A DNA stretch of 64,000 nt from Chitinophaga ginsengisegetis (GCF_900168065.1 NZ_FUZZ01000002.1:186001-250000); one strand, 5' to 3'; shown: positions 17,769-27,561, counted from the first letter of the stretch. Numbers and translations are program-made. The notes: generated from the letters alone by a model not told the origin.

Positions 17769-17776
17769 CAAAGATA
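17769..17776 (-). promoter_or_regulatory. -7 promoter box of the TetR gene
   Basis: TATCTTTG on the minus strand, an exact TAnnTTTG match ending 5 nt before the ATG, so the mRNA would be nearly leaderless. The palindrome at 17786-17805 occupies the -33 side of this promoter. Confidence 0.5.
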
Positions 17777-17785
17777 AGAAATAAA

Positions 17786-17805
17786 TAGACAGATCGATCT
17801 ATCTT
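17786..17805. promoter_or_regulatory. TetR operator upstream of the TetR gene
   Basis: TAGACAGATCGATCTATCTT, a palindrome centred at 17795/17796, 22 nt upstream of the TetR start and covering the -33 side of its promoter. It matches the operator at 17076-17095 in inverted orientation. Confidence 0.7.
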
Positions 17806-17880
17806 TTTTCCATCTACATAAAACAATAAAAAAAAAGTGCGGCTTACTTTATCTTGTTGTCAAATAATCAAGCGCTTAGC

Positions 17881-20646
17881 ATGCATTCAATATTCCGGAA
17901 ATTGTTTCTGTACCTGTTATTTTTTGTTGTATCAGCCAGTGCAAAGGCAGACAGCCTTACGGCCTTCACAAAAGCCAATAGCCGTTACAAGACGGCCCAA
18001 CCTGCTACTGCCAGCAAAGCAGCAACAGGAGTTACTCCCTGCGTGGCCACCGGCCTGAAATGTGAGCACCTGGTAACGCCACTCGGCGTAGATGCCGCTC
18101 ATCCACGGTTGTCGTGGCAACTGGAAGATACACGCCCCGGCGCGCGTCAAACAGCTTACCAGATCCGCGTATCCGATGACTCCCTGACGCTGAACACCCA
18201 TCCGCTCTGGACCTCCGGGAAAATCAACCGCGCAGATATCCTGACCACCTACTCCGGGAAAGCACTCGATCCATTTACCCGCTATTACTGGAGCGTGGAA
18301 GTGTGGGATAAAGACGGCGTAAAATCCATTGCCCGCCGCTCCTGGTTTGAAACCGGCATGCGGCAACAAAACAACTGGAAAGGCGCCTGGATCAGCGACA
18401 ATGACGACGTTCGCCTGAAACCCGCCGCTAACTTCAGGAAAGTTTTCACGGCGGATAATACAATTAAATCCGCCCGTGCCTACATCGCGGTAGCAGGCTT
18501 GTATGAACTGTATATCAACGGGAAAAAAGCAGGCAACCACCGCCTCGATCCTATGTACACGCGCTTCGACCGCCGCACGCTATACGTTACTTACGATGTT
18601 ACCTCCCTGATGCAATCCGGTAAAAACGCCATCGGCGTGATGCTTGGTAATGGATGGTACAATCACCAGTCCACCGCCGTATGGAACTTCCATGAAGCAC
18701 CGTGGCGCGGAAGACCCGCATTCTGCCTCGATCTGCGGGTAACCTATACCGATGGTACCGTGGAAACCATTTCCTCGGGGAAAGACTGGAAAACAGCACT
18801 GGGACCTATTGTATTTAACAGCATCTACACCGCGGAACATTATGATGCCCGCAAGGAACAACCAGGATGGAACACGGTTAATTTCGACGACAGCAAATGG
18901 AAGGATGTTATTTACCGCGCCGCGCCTTCTCAAAATATTGTGTCCCAACAATTATATCCCATCGAAAATGTGGAGGAAATTCCTGCTGCCGGCGTTACCC
19001 ATCCCAACGACAGCACCTGGATATATGACCTGGGCAGAAATATTGCCGGTGTTAGCAAGATCCGCGTAAGCGGTGCAGCCGGCACTGTTATTAAACTGAA
19101 GCACGGCGAACAACTGGATAAAAAAGGTTTCGTGGATCTGTCTAATATCGTGGTGCATTACCGCCCTACAGATGACACGGATCCTTTCCAGACAGATATT
19201 TTTACTCTCAGCGGCAAAGGCGAAGAAACCTTTATGCCCCACTTTAATTATAAAGGTTTTCAGTATGTGGAAGTTACCAGCAGTAAACCGGTGCAGCTCA
19301 ACAAGGAAAGTCTTACCGGCTATTTCATGCACAGCAACGTACCTCCCGCAGGCCACGTTCATGGCTCCGATACTATGATCAATAAATTATTCGCAGCTAC
19401 CAATAACGCGTATCTCTCCAACCTGTTCGGCTATCCAACGGATTGCCCGCAGCGCGAAAAGAACGGCTGGACGGGAGATGCACAGATCGCCATTGAAACA
19501 GGACTGTATAGCTACGACGGCATCACCATCTACGAAAAGTGGCTGGCAGACCACCGCGATGAACAGCAACCCAACGGTGTGCTGCCCTCTATCATTCCAA
19601 CCGGCGGCTGGGGATATGAATGGGGCAACGGCCCGGACTGGACCAGCACCATTGCCATCATCCCGTGGAACATTTATCTTTTTTACGGAGATGCCACGCT
19701 GCTATCGGCCTCCTATGATAATATGCGCCGGTATGTAAACCGGATCACGGAAATCAGTCCTTATGGATTAACCACCTGGGGCCTCGGCGACTGGGTACCG
19801 GTAAAATCAAAATCGCCGGTAGAATTCACCTCAACGGCTTACTATTACGCCGATGCACTGATTCTGGCCAAAGCTGCGAAACTGTTTGGTAAAACGGACG
19901 ACTATACCTATTACAGCGCATTAGCAGAAAAGATCAAAACCGCCTTTAATGCCAAATACCTGAACAAGGAAACCGGTATTTATGGAGAAGGAGTGCAAAC
20001 AGAGCAAAGTGTTGCCCTGTACTGGGGCTTGGTACCGGATTCCATGAAAAGCAAAGTAGCTGCCAATCTCGCTAATAGAGTAGCCGCAGATAACTTTCAC
20101 CTCGACGTAGGTTTGCTCGGAACCAAAAGTATCCTGAATGCGCTGAGTGAAAACGGGTATGCAGATGTGGCCTGGAAACTGGCCGCGCAACGCACCTTCC
20201 CATCCTGGGGCTGGTGGATCATGAACGGCGCCACTACCCTCTTTGAAAACTGGGACATCAACGCTTCTTCAGATCTGTCGCGCAACCACATCATGTTTGG
20301 CGAAATAGGCGCCTGGATGTACAAGGGCCTTGCCGGTATTAAGCCCGATGAAAATGCACCCGGGTTTAAAAACATCCTGCTGTCGCCCAATTTCGTGGAA
20401 GGACTGGATCATTTTGAAGGAAGCCATGACAGCCCTTATGGCACCGTGGTTTCTTCCTGGAAAAGAAACGGTACTGCCATCACCTACCGTGTGACAGTAC
20501 CCGCAAATGCCGGTGCAGACATCTTTTTTCACATCTCACCCACACAAAAAATATATGAAAATGATAAACCGGTAACTACACAAAACACCGGTAAAGGGTT
20601 ACGTTATCATGTAACCGCTGGTACGAAAGAGTTTCAGATCAGGTAA
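17881..20646 (+). CDS. Alpha-L-rhamnosidase, GH78
   Basis: A 921-residue exported glycosidase that removes terminal alpha-L-rhamnose from pectic side chains or plant glycosides. I start at the ATG at 17881 because it opens a signal peptide (MHSIFRKLFLYLLFFVVSASAKA). In order: an N-terminal beta-sandwich (residues about 60-170), the Bac_rhamnosid N domain (about 180-350), a second beta domain, the (alpha/alpha)6 barrel and a C-terminal beta domain. The general acid should be Glu526 in the DCPQREKNGWTGDA motif and the base Glu789 in GATTLFENWD. It overlaps the convergent rpiA by 13 nt. Confidence 0.92.
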   Translation: MHSIFRKLFLYLLFFVVSASAKADSLTAFTKANSRYKTAQPATASKAATGVTPCVATGLKCEHLVTPLGVDAAHPRLSWQLEDTRPGARQTAYQIRVSDDSLTLNTHPLWTSGKINRADILTTYSGKALDPFTRYYWSVEVWDKDGVKSIARRSWFETGMRQQNNWKGAWISDNDDVRLKPAANFRKVFTADNTIKSARAYIAVAGLYELYINGKKAGNHRLDPMYTRFDRRTLYVTYDVTSLMQSGKNAIGVMLGNGWYNHQSTAVWNFHEAPWRGRPAFCLDLRVTYTDGTVETISSGKDWKTALGPIVFNSIYTAEHYDARKEQPGWNTVNFDDSKWKDVIYRAAPSQNIVSQQLYPIENVEEIPAAGVTHPNDSTWIYDLGRNIAGVSKIRVSGAAGTVIKLKHGEQLDKKGFVDLSNIVVHYRPTDDTDPFQTDIFTLSGKGEETFMPHFNYKGFQYVEVTSSKPVQLNKESLTGYFMHSNVPPAGHVHGSDTMINKLFAATNNAYLSNLFGYPTDCPQREKNGWTGDAQIAIETGLYSYDGITIYEKWLADHRDEQQPNGVLPSIIPTGGWGYEWGNGPDWTSTIAIIPWNIYLFYGDATLLSASYDNMRRYVNRITEISPYGLTTWGLGDWVPVKSKSPVEFTSTAYYYADALILAKAAKLFGKTDDYTYYSALAEKIKTAFNAKYLNKETGIYGEGVQTEQSVALYWGLVPDSMKSKVAANLANRVAADNFHLDVGLLGTKSILNALSENGYADVAWKLAAQRTFPSWGWWIMNGATTLFENWDINASSDLSRNHIMFGEIGAWMYKGLAGIKPDENAPGFKNILLSPNFVEGLDHFEGSHDSPYGTVVSSWKRNGTAITYRVTVPANAGADIFFHISPTQKIYENDKPVTTQNTGKGLRYHVTAGTKEFQIR

Positions 20647-21335
20647 GCCGGATCTTTCGGAATAATTTCCACTCCATTCTTTCCCGCTATAATGGCAGCA
20701 TGCGCCATATTGTAAAAAAGTGAAGTTTCGAGAATACCCGGAATTTCCTTTAAACGATGATTGAGGCTGTCTAATGGCGGGAAGGAACGGAACCAGATAT
20801 CAATGAGCAGGTTGCCATTCTCCGTAATCACTGCGCCATCTTTTTTATTACTGAGCCGGATCACCGGGTTAGCCAGTGAAAATATTTTCTTCAGCTGCTT
20901 CATCACAAAGGGAACCGCTTCCGGAATCACCTCTATCACCACGGGAAAAGTAGTGTACAACTGCGTTACGTACTTGGAGCCATCGCCGATAAGGATAAAC
21001 TTATCTGCCATCGCGGCCAGCAATTTCTCGCGCGTATGAATACCGCCGCCACTTTTCAAAGCATTCAGCTGATGATCAAACTGATCGCATCCATCAAAAT
21101 AAATATCCAGTTGGGATAGTTCCCCGGGTTGCTTCGTGTTAAATCCGTGTTCCTGCAGCAACTGCTGTGTGTTAAAGGAAGAGGTGACCGTGGTAATGCT
21201 TTTAAACAACGTTTCGGCTGCTTTCAGGTAATTCACCAGGTGCGCAATGGTGCTGCCTGCACCCAGTCCTATGGTATGGCCGGGTTTTATATAATCCAAT
21301 GCTGCCTTTGCAGCCACTTGTTTCAGATCTTCCAT
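20634..21335 (-). CDS. rpiA: Ribose-5-phosphate isomerase A
   Basis: A 233-residue cytosolic enzyme interconverting ribose-5-phosphate and ribulose-5-phosphate in the pentose phosphate pathway. The phosphate-binding IGLGAGSTIAHL loop, both catalytic aspartates (FDGCDQFD, equivalent to Asp81 and Asp84 of E. coli RpiA), the Lys in LKSGGG and the Glu in THTREK-like IHTREKLL are all present; the usual DGADE is DGCDQ here. It has its own weak promoter box at 21348-21355 and lies behind the GH95 terminator, so it is probably a separate unit. Confidence 0.9.
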   Translation of the reverse strand: MEDLKQVAAKAALDYIKPGHTIGLGAGSTIAHLVNYLKAAETLFKSITTVTSSFNTQQLLQEHGFNTKQPGELSQLDIYFDGCDQFDHQLNALKSGGGIHTREKLLAAMADKFILIGDGSKYVTQLYTTFPVVIEVIPEAVPFVMKQLKKIFSLANPVIRLSNKKDGAVITENGNLLIDIWFRSFPPLDSLNHRLKEIPGILETSLFYNMAHAAIIAGKNGVEIIPKDPAYLI

Positions 21336-21347
21336 ATGGGTTGTTAT

Positions 21348-21355
21348 GAAAGGTA
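21348..21355 (-). promoter_or_regulatory. -7 promoter box of rpiA
   Basis: TACCTTTC on the minus strand, 7 of 8 matches to TAnnTTTG, 12 nt upstream of the rpiA start and downstream of the GH95 terminator. Confidence 0.35.
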
Positions 21356-21367
21356 AAGATGCGATTT

Positions 21368-21403
21368 TTTTGTCTTACTCAGGTTGGTCTGAGTAAGACA
21401 AAA
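21368..21403. terminator. Terminator of the GH95 gene
   Basis: A perfect 15-bp stem (21368-21382 with 21389-21403) around a 6-nt loop, flanked by T runs on both strands. It lies between the GH95 stop and the rpiA start and should end the GH95 transcript. Confidence 0.8.
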
Positions 21404-21412
21404 CTCCGCACT

Positions 21413-23857
21413 TTATACTGCTATGCGATACTTCATTCCTTTCTTTGTAGCAAAGCGCAATACGCCATCCTTATACTGATGCGGTATTACTGCTCCGTTA
21501 CGATCCTTTACCACAGCGCTTTCCGGCAGCAACACGCGACACTCTGCACCGGTATTGGAGAGCAGGTTGAGTTCCTGCACCGCTTTATTCTTCCAGCTGA
21601 AATCCACTACAAAACCATTGATGGCACAAAGTCCTTTTACCTGGCCGGCAGCAAATTCCTCATTGTCCGGCAGGGCCGGCAGCAGGCGGATCACGTTGTC
21701 GCCGCCATGACTTTGCAGCAACATTTCCGCGATACCGGCAACAGCACCTAAGTTACCATCAATCTGGAACGGCGGATGTGCGCAGAAAAGGTTAGCATAA
21801 GTACCTGCTCCTGATCTCATACTTATTTCGCTGGTAGCCGCAGCAGGCGCCAATAATTCGCGCAACATCGTATAGGCGTGGTTGCCGTTGCCTAAGCGGG
21901 CCCAGAAAGCAATTTTCCATGCGCGTGACCATCCGGTGCCGCCATCGCCTCTTCTGAGCAGCGTTTTTTCCGCAGCAGCGGCCAGCTCCGGCGTATCCCA
22001 CGGCGTAATTTCATCGTAAGGGTATAAGCCATACAATGGTGATACGTGGCGGTGATGCGGATCGGATTCTTTATAATCCTGCAGCCATTCCTGCACCCCG
22101 CCTGTGCCCGGGCTTACCTGGTTAGGCGCCAGTTTGTTCAGTACCACCTGGAGTGTGTCTGCCCAGGCTTTATCTGTTTGCAGGATGCGGGCCGCTTCCT
22201 GGTTGGCTTTGAGCAGATCCCTTCCGATCTGCATGTCCATTGTTGGGCCCATACAGGTTTGTCCCTGCTGCCCGTTGGGCAGGATGTACGCATTTTCCGG
22301 TGAATTGGAAGGCGCCGTAACCAGCCACTGATGCGATGGTTCGGTGATCAGGATATCTTTATAAAATACAGCGGCGCCTTTCAGTACCGGGTATATTTCT
22401 TTCAGGAACTTTTTATCGTTGGTATACTGGTAATGTTTCCAGAGATGAGTGGCTACCCAGGCGCCACCGGTTAAGGTAGAACCCCAGTCGGCCCCCTCAC
22501 CCGGAGAAGTAAAGCCCCACGGATTGTTGATCACATGCGCTACCCAGCCATCTGCGTTATAGTAAGTACGGGCGGTGCGCTGACCATATTTCGCCATTTG
22601 CCTCGCCAGTGTAAACAGTGGCTGGTGGCAGTCCGACAGGTTGGTTACTTCCGCCGGCCAGTAGTTCATCTGTACGTTGATGTTGAGGTGATAGTCGGCG
22701 TTCCACGGCGTTTGGTACTCTTCCGCCCACAGCCCCTGTAAATTGGCCGGCATGCCGCCATTACGGGAGGAGCTGATGAGCAGGTACCGTCCGAAATTAA
22801 AATACAGGGAGGCCAGGGAAGCGTCTTTCTTACCGTCGTGCAGTCGTTGCAGCCGGTCGATGGTAGCGAGTGACTTCACCTCCTCATTGCTGTTATCTGT
22901 AAACGATATGCGGCAACGGTTGAAGAACGACGTATAGTCTTTCACGTGTGCCTGCAGTAATGATTGCCACGACGACGCCGTGACTTTGCTGATGTCTGCC
23001 AGTGTTTTCGGCATCGGGGCCGGACCGGGCGTTTCCACCGCCGGCCAGTTCATATTGGTACGTGCGGCCACCAGTAATAAGCATTCGGTGGCGCCGGTAA
23101 TGGTGATCTGGTCATTGCTTTGTGTGCGGGTACCGCCTTTGGGTATTACTTTCAGTACCGCTGCATACTGAACACCGGGGTCGTTATTGCCGCCATTCAG
23201 TGTACCGCTCATTTCCAGGTTGCCATTTACCAGTTTCAGTGCAGCGCGTTCTTTCCGGTATAACCCTGTGCTGAAAGAGAGACTACCGGGCTTGCTGGCG
23301 GTGAGTCGTACCACAGCCACCTGCCCGGGGGCCGATACCAGTACTTCTTCCTTAAAAATAACTCCGTTCTTCTCCCAGCTTACGGCACTGATGGCGCTAT
23401 CCAGCCGCAGCTGGCGCTGGTAGTTACTTACCGCCGATGTGGTATCTTTCCACTGGATAAAAAGATCGCCCAGGGTTTGATAGCAACCAAACTTTACGTT
23501 GGCGCCACCACTGCTTCCCGGACCCTTGCACACAAAATATTGCTGCAGCATTTTCTGCGCTTCAATATTCTTTCCTTCCAGTAATAATGTTCTGATCTGT
23601 GGCAGGTAGTTGCCAGCTTCTTTGCTGTCGGCATCCTGTACGCCGCCGGCCCACATCGATATTTCGTTTAACACAATGCGTTCCCTGTTGGTGTTACCAA
23701 ACACCATAGCGCCCATACGCCCGTTTCCCAACGGGGCAGACGCGGTAAAATGCCGGGCCGGTTCACTGAACCGTACCGTTACATCAGATTGCGCCGATAA
23801 CGTGAGGGCGCCCAATAAAAATGCAGCTTGCAGCGTGGAATATATCTTGCAGTTCAT
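21413..23857 (-). CDS. GH95 family glycoside hydrolase (alpha-L-fucosidase or alpha-L-galactosidase)
   Basis: An 814-residue exported enzyme. I use the ATG at 23857, which opens the signal peptide MNCKIYSTLQAAFLLGALTLSAQS; the in-frame TTG at 23866 and ATG at 23863 are less likely. An N-terminal beta-sandwich (SEPARHFTASAPLGNGRMGAMVFG) leads into the helical barrel. Visible catalytic residues by analogy with the bifidobacterial AfcA are Glu in NSPENAY (about residue 518), the Asn residues in LNINVQMNYWPAE (about 390) and Asp in QIDGNLG (about 698). GH95 enzymes act on alpha-1,2-fucosyl or alpha-L-galactosyl ends of xyloglucan and pectin. It follows the AGE gene by about 98 nt on the same strand. 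Confidence 0.9.
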   Translation of the reverse strand: MNCKIYSTLQAAFLLGALTLSAQSDVTVRFSEPARHFTASAPLGNGRMGAMVFGNTNRERIVLNEISMWAGGVQDADSKEAGNYLPQIRTLLLEGKNIEAQKMLQQYFVCKGPGSSGGANVKFGCYQTLGDLFIQWKDTTSAVSNYQRQLRLDSAISAVSWEKNGVIFKEEVLVSAPGQVAVVRLTASKPGSLSFSTGLYRKERAALKLVNGNLEMSGTLNGGNNDPGVQYAAVLKVIPKGGTRTQSNDQITITGATECLLLVAARTNMNWPAVETPGPAPMPKTLADISKVTASSWQSLLQAHVKDYTSFFNRCRISFTDNSNEEVKSLATIDRLQRLHDGKKDASLASLYFNFGRYLLISSSRNGGMPANLQGLWAEEYQTPWNADYHLNINVQMNYWPAEVTNLSDCHQPLFTLARQMAKYGQRTARTYYNADGWVAHVINNPWGFTSPGEGADWGSTLTGGAWVATHLWKHYQYTNDKKFLKEIYPVLKGAAVFYKDILITEPSHQWLVTAPSNSPENAYILPNGQQGQTCMGPTMDMQIGRDLLKANQEAARILQTDKAWADTLQVVLNKLAPNQVSPGTGGVQEWLQDYKESDPHHRHVSPLYGLYPYDEITPWDTPELAAAAEKTLLRRGDGGTGWSRAWKIAFWARLGNGNHAYTMLRELLAPAAATSEISMRSGAGTYANLFCAHPPFQIDGNLGAVAGIAEMLLQSHGGDNVIRLLPALPDNEEFAAGQVKGLCAINGFVVDFSWKNKAVQELNLLSNTGAECRVLLPESAVVKDRNGAVIPHQYKDGVLRFATKKGMKYRIAV

Positions 23858-23955
23858 GTGCATCAAGATATATAAAATAGTTATGCAGCGGAAGCCCGCA
23901 AGAGGGAATTGCTAATTACAAATTAAGAAATGCGAATTCAGTATCGGTGACCGGC

Positions 23956-25137
23956 TCATTGCAGCCGCTTCACGCCTTCCATACACGCCCGGGCGTTATG
24001 ATAAGGACATTTCCAGAGTCCGGCTTTGTCTTCCGGGATGATGCTGTAATCTTTGTACACGCCCCAGAACCATTCGCCATTGGTTTTATCGATGATGTGC
24101 TGCGTGATGAAGTTCCAGGTGTTTTGTGCATGTTGCAGATAGCGGCCATGCGGCTGTAGCTGCCAGGCGTTGATAAAACCCACCAGCGCTTCGGCCTGCG
24201 GCCACCAGTGTTTTTCGGTATTCATATGCCGGCGGGAAGTTTCGTATTCATACCAGAGACCTCCATCTTTATCTATGCCGCCATGCAGGGTGGCATTGGT
24301 GATCACCAGCGCCAGTTTCCGGTATTGTTCCGTGAGAACCGGATCACCGATAATTTCCGCGGCTTCCTGCAGGAGCCAGCTGGCTTCAATATCATGACCA
24401 TAGGATACATTGTTCCCTTTTACCTGCCATTGTTCATCAAAAAATAAATGCAGATGCCCGCTTTTTTTATCGATGATCTTATCATAGAATACCTGCAACA
24501 GCCCTTGTATTTGTGCGCGTAGTTTTTCATCCGGCCAAACCGTGTACAGGTTGGCATAGGCTTCTACTACATGCAGATGAGTGTTCATGGTTTTCTTTTC
24601 ATTGGCATCTTTTGCACTGAGGCGCAGGTCCGCTATTTCCTGCCACTCCCGTGTGAATGCTTCAAAGTAGCCGCTATAAACCGGATCGTAGCTGTGTTCT
24701 TCCATACTATTGTACAGGGAGATGGCCGTGGCCAGTACTTCCGGATGCGCTGCCGCTTTGTAGTATTCACTGTAGGCATAAAGCGCAAATGCAATAGCGT
24801 ATACCTGTTTCTTTGTTTCTGCCGGCTGACCGGTATAATCCACCGTCCAGTATACACCTCCGTAGGTATGATCAATAAAGTGCGTATTAAAATACTGATA
24901 TGCACGATCCGCCATTGCAAGGTAGGCCGGGTTGCGGGTACTGGTGTAAGCAGCTGCAAACGTCCACAGGATGCGGGCATTTAACACAGCTCCTTTTGCT
25001 GCTTCCGGCACGGGGATATTATCATTTCCAAGCTTACCATAAAAGCCGCCGTATGTTTCATCCGGCGTATATTTCATCCAGTAATCCAGGATGGCCGTGA
25101 GTTCTTTTTCCAGTGATGCTTTTAATTCCTGTTGCAT
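23956..25137 (-). CDS. AGE-family epimerase, probably cellobiose 2-epimerase
   Basis: A 393-residue cytosolic (alpha/alpha)6-barrel enzyme that would convert the reducing-end glucose of a disaccharide to mannose (or the reverse). The motifs match cellobiose/mannobiose 2-epimerases: GHDIEASWLL with the conserved His, EKHWWPQAEALVGF, and near the C-terminus LWKCPYHNARACME with the catalytic His. Its ATG overlaps the stop of the sugar-symporter gene by one base (TAATG), so the two are translationally coupled and probably handle the same imported disaccharide. Confidence 0.85.
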   Translation of the reverse strand: MQQELKASLEKELTAILDYWMKYTPDETYGGFYGKLGNDNIPVPEAAKGAVLNARILWTFAAAYTSTRNPAYLAMADRAYQYFNTHFIDHTYGGVYWTVDYTGQPAETKKQVYAIAFALYAYSEYYKAAAHPEVLATAISLYNSMEEHSYDPVYSGYFEAFTREWQEIADLRLSAKDANEKKTMNTHLHVVEAYANLYTVWPDEKLRAQIQGLLQVFYDKIIDKKSGHLHLFFDEQWQVKGNNVSYGHDIEASWLLQEAAEIIGDPVLTEQYRKLALVITNATLHGGIDKDGGLWYEYETSRRHMNTEKHWWPQAEALVGFINAWQLQPHGRYLQHAQNTWNFITQHIIDKTNGEWFWGVYKDYSIIPEDKAGLWKCPYHNARACMEGVKRLQ

Positions 25138-26516
25138 TATTTCCTTCTTTGTTCCAGTTCAGCAGAGATAGTAGCAATGCGCTCTTCAGAAAGCGGGTAC
25201 ATTGCAATAAATATAATAGACAATACCGACCCGATAGCCGGTAAAAAGCTAAGCATTAACAGGATGCCGTTTTGTGCGGCATCGGCCTGTACTTCGTTGG
25301 CTTTAAAACCAAAAGCGCCCAGCAGCCAGCCGGTAAGCGCACCGCCGATCGTCCAGCCAAATTTCTGCGACATAGAGGAGGAAGAGAAAATCAAACCAGT
25401 GGCACGGCGACCGTTTCTCCATTCTGAATAATCCGCAATATCTGCATACATCGACCATAATAACGGGAAAATAATACCTGCGCAAATACTGATGAGGAAC
25501 TGGAAGATAAAGATCAGTGTGAGCTGTCCGCGGCCCAGCCAGTAAAACCCGGTACTGAGTACAGAAGCTATCACCATAGCGCCCAGGTAGGTATTCTTCT
25601 TACCAATTTTATTACCTATGGGAGAAGCAAGGATTACGCCCGCTATATTGGCCGCCTGGCCCAGTACCAGGTACAGCGTGGAATAAGTGATGCTGATACT
25701 GCCCAACTTAAATGCCTGTGCATTCTGTATATAATATTTGAAATAATACAGGGTAGCGCCATCGCGGATAGAATTGAAGATAAGTGCAGCAATACCCGCC
25801 CCCAGCAAGATCCACCAGGGTTTGTTTTTCCAGAGATCCTTTACATCCTCTTTCAGTGACGATTGTTCATCTTTGATAGGCTGTACCCTTTCTTTCACCC
25901 AGGCAAAACACAGCAGGAATAAAATCACACAGATTACCGCTATCGCTGCTACGCCCAGCTGCCAGCCAAGCTGCAGGTTTTCCCGGCCGCCGGCTTTACT
26001 AAAAAAATTTACCAGCGGTTCTATTAATGCCAGCGCAATAAGACTGCCGCCAAAGGCAAAGGCCATCCTGAAAGAGGCCAGCGTATTCCTTTCTTTTCCA
26101 TCGGCAGAAATTACCCCCAGCAACGATGCGTAAGGCACATTAATCAGGGAATAGATCATCATCATGGCGGAATAGGTGATGTAAGCGTATACCAGCTTGC
26201 CTGTGGCGCTATAGTCCGGCGTGGTAAAGGTGAGTACACCGATAATACCAAAAGGCACCGCCATATATAGAATGTATGGTCTGAACTTTCCCCACCTGGA
26301 ATGGGTTCTGTCGGACAAAGTACCTACTACCGGATCAAAGAAGGTATCCCATATACGGGTAACCAGGAACATAGTTCCTACTGCTGCGGCAGCAATGCCC
26401 ATCACATCTGTATAAAAAAACAACAGGTACATACCAAACAACTTCCAGAACATGGAAGAAGCCATATCCCCAAAGCCATACCCTACTTTTTCCTTTAACG
26501 AAATTTTGTTGCCCAT
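25137..26516 (-). CDS. GPH-family sugar:cation symporter
   Basis: A 459-residue inner-membrane carrier with about twelve hydrophobic segments. The N-terminal GYGFGDMASSMFW and the loop after TM2 with IWDTFFDPVVGTLSDRTHSRWGKFRPYI are the glycoside-pentoside-hexuronide family signature (MelB type; the Asp residues bind cation and sugar). It would import a di- or oligosaccharide released by the surrounding glycosidases. It is the first gene of the symporter-epimerase unit, with a TAGATTTG promoter box at 26558-26565. Confidence 0.88.
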   Translation of the reverse strand: MGNKISLKEKVGYGFGDMASSMFWKLFGMYLLFFYTDVMGIAAAAVGTMFLVTRIWDTFFDPVVGTLSDRTHSRWGKFRPYILYMAVPFGIIGVLTFTTPDYSATGKLVYAYITYSAMMMIYSLINVPYASLLGVISADGKERNTLASFRMAFAFGGSLIALALIEPLVNFFSKAGGRENLQLGWQLGVAAIAVICVILFLLCFAWVKERVQPIKDEQSSLKEDVKDLWKNKPWWILLGAGIAALIFNSIRDGATLYYFKYYIQNAQAFKLGSISITYSTLYLVLGQAANIAGVILASPIGNKIGKKNTYLGAMVIASVLSTGFYWLGRGQLTLIFIFQFLISICAGIIFPLLWSMYADIADYSEWRNGRRATGLIFSSSSMSQKFGWTIGGALTGWLLGAFGFKANEVQADAAQNGILLMLSFLPAIGSVLSIIFIAMYPLSEERIATISAELEQRRK

Positions 26517-26557
26517 AGGTGGAATTCTGCTTAAAAAATATTTTATACTGCGATTAG

Positions 26558-26565
26558 CAAATCTA
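26558..26565 (-). promoter_or_regulatory. -7 promoter box of the symporter-epimerase operon
   Basis: TAGATTTG on the minus strand, an exact TAnnTTTG match 41 nt upstream of the symporter start. No clear TTTG at -33. Confidence 0.45.
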
Positions 26566-26634
26566 TCTCTATAAAGGACAATTTTTATAATACTTATTTA
26601 TCTATTCAGGGTGCTTTGTTATCAATTGAGGATA

Positions 26635-27561
26635 TCAGTCTTCCGCAGGGGTGATTTCAAACCTGGCGGCGTAATGCAATGGCTCCACAGGCCTACCCGT
26701 AAGGGCGCCCCAGGCATAGGTAAAACAGGCCCCGAAATAAAAAATCAGGGAAGAATAAAACATAAACAACAACACCAGCACAGTAGACGCAGAAGCGCCG
26801 TAAATGCTGTTAATACTACTATAAGTGAGCATTACCTTTAATACCATTTTCCCGATGTTAAACAGGATACTGGTCACCAGCGCTCCGGTAATCCCTATCC
26901 TCCAGCGCGGACGCCCGTCCGGCAGGAAATGGAACACAAGGAAAAACCAGATGGTGACAATGATCACAGAAATAACATAGTTGAGCGTACTGTTATAATA
27001 ACTGGCCAGCGCAGGCAGGTATAGGTCTATATACTTTCCAAGAAAGATACGCGCGGTTTCCGCCACCAGGTCGATGATAAACAGGACACCTGCAAAAACA
27101 ATCACCAGCACGGCCTTCAGCCGCGACACCATAATTTCCCAAAAGCTACTTTTGTGAGCTGGTCTTATTTTCCACAACTCATTCAGGGAGCCCTTAATAA
27201 TTTTAAAGAGCGTGGTAGCTACAAACAGCAGGAAGATAAATCCGGCAATAGCAATGATCCAGTTCTGTGCAATACTCCGGAAGGCTTTCAGGGTTTCGAG
27301 GATGGCTTCGGTTGCTTCCTTTCCAAACATACCTTCCAGCTGTACCATGAGGCGCTGGCCGGGATGCTGTATGCGGAAAATAATACGCAGCAGCTGGATA
27401 ATAATAATCAGGATAGCGGGCAACGCAAAAGTGGTGAAGAAGGCTGTAGCTCCGGCCATCCGCAGCGGGTCGCTGGCCTGCAATGCCTTATATGCCTCTT
27501 TGAAGGAAAGCAGGAAAAGCTGCCAGCGTGGCAATTGTTTTTCTGTTGTAATGGTGTTCAT
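26635..27561 (-). CDS. YihY/BrkB-family inner-membrane protein
   Basis: A 308-residue protein with six predicted membrane segments and the family pattern: an N-terminal amphipathic helix, GATAFFTTFALPAILIII in TM1, and GASASTVLVLLFMFYSSLIFYFGACFTYAW near the C-terminus. BrkB/YihY proteins were once called ribonuclease BN but are membrane proteins of unsettled function, possibly transporters or envelope-maintenance factors. It appears monocistronic. Confidence 0.85.
   Translation of the reverse strand: MNTITTEKQLPRWQLFLLSFKEAYKALQASDPLRMAGATAFFTTFALPAILIIIIQLLRIIFRIQHPGQRLMVQLEGMFGKEATEAILETLKAFRSIAQNWIIAIAGFIFLLFVATTLFKIIKGSLNELWKIRPAHKSSFWEIMVSRLKAVLVIVFAGVLFIIDLVAETARIFLGKYIDLYLPALASYYNSTLNYVISVIIVTIWFFLVFHFLPDGRPRWRIGITGALVTSILFNIGKMVLKVMLTYSSINSIYGASASTVLVLLFMFYSSLIFYFGACFTYAWGALTGRPVEPLHYAARFEITPAED

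Noticed and set aside
4032..17862. A shared 13-mer TTATCTTGTTGTC upstream of the DUF1579 and GH78 genes.
   Set aside because: The length is within chance, and it is probably only a loose TAnnTTTG promoter resemblance.
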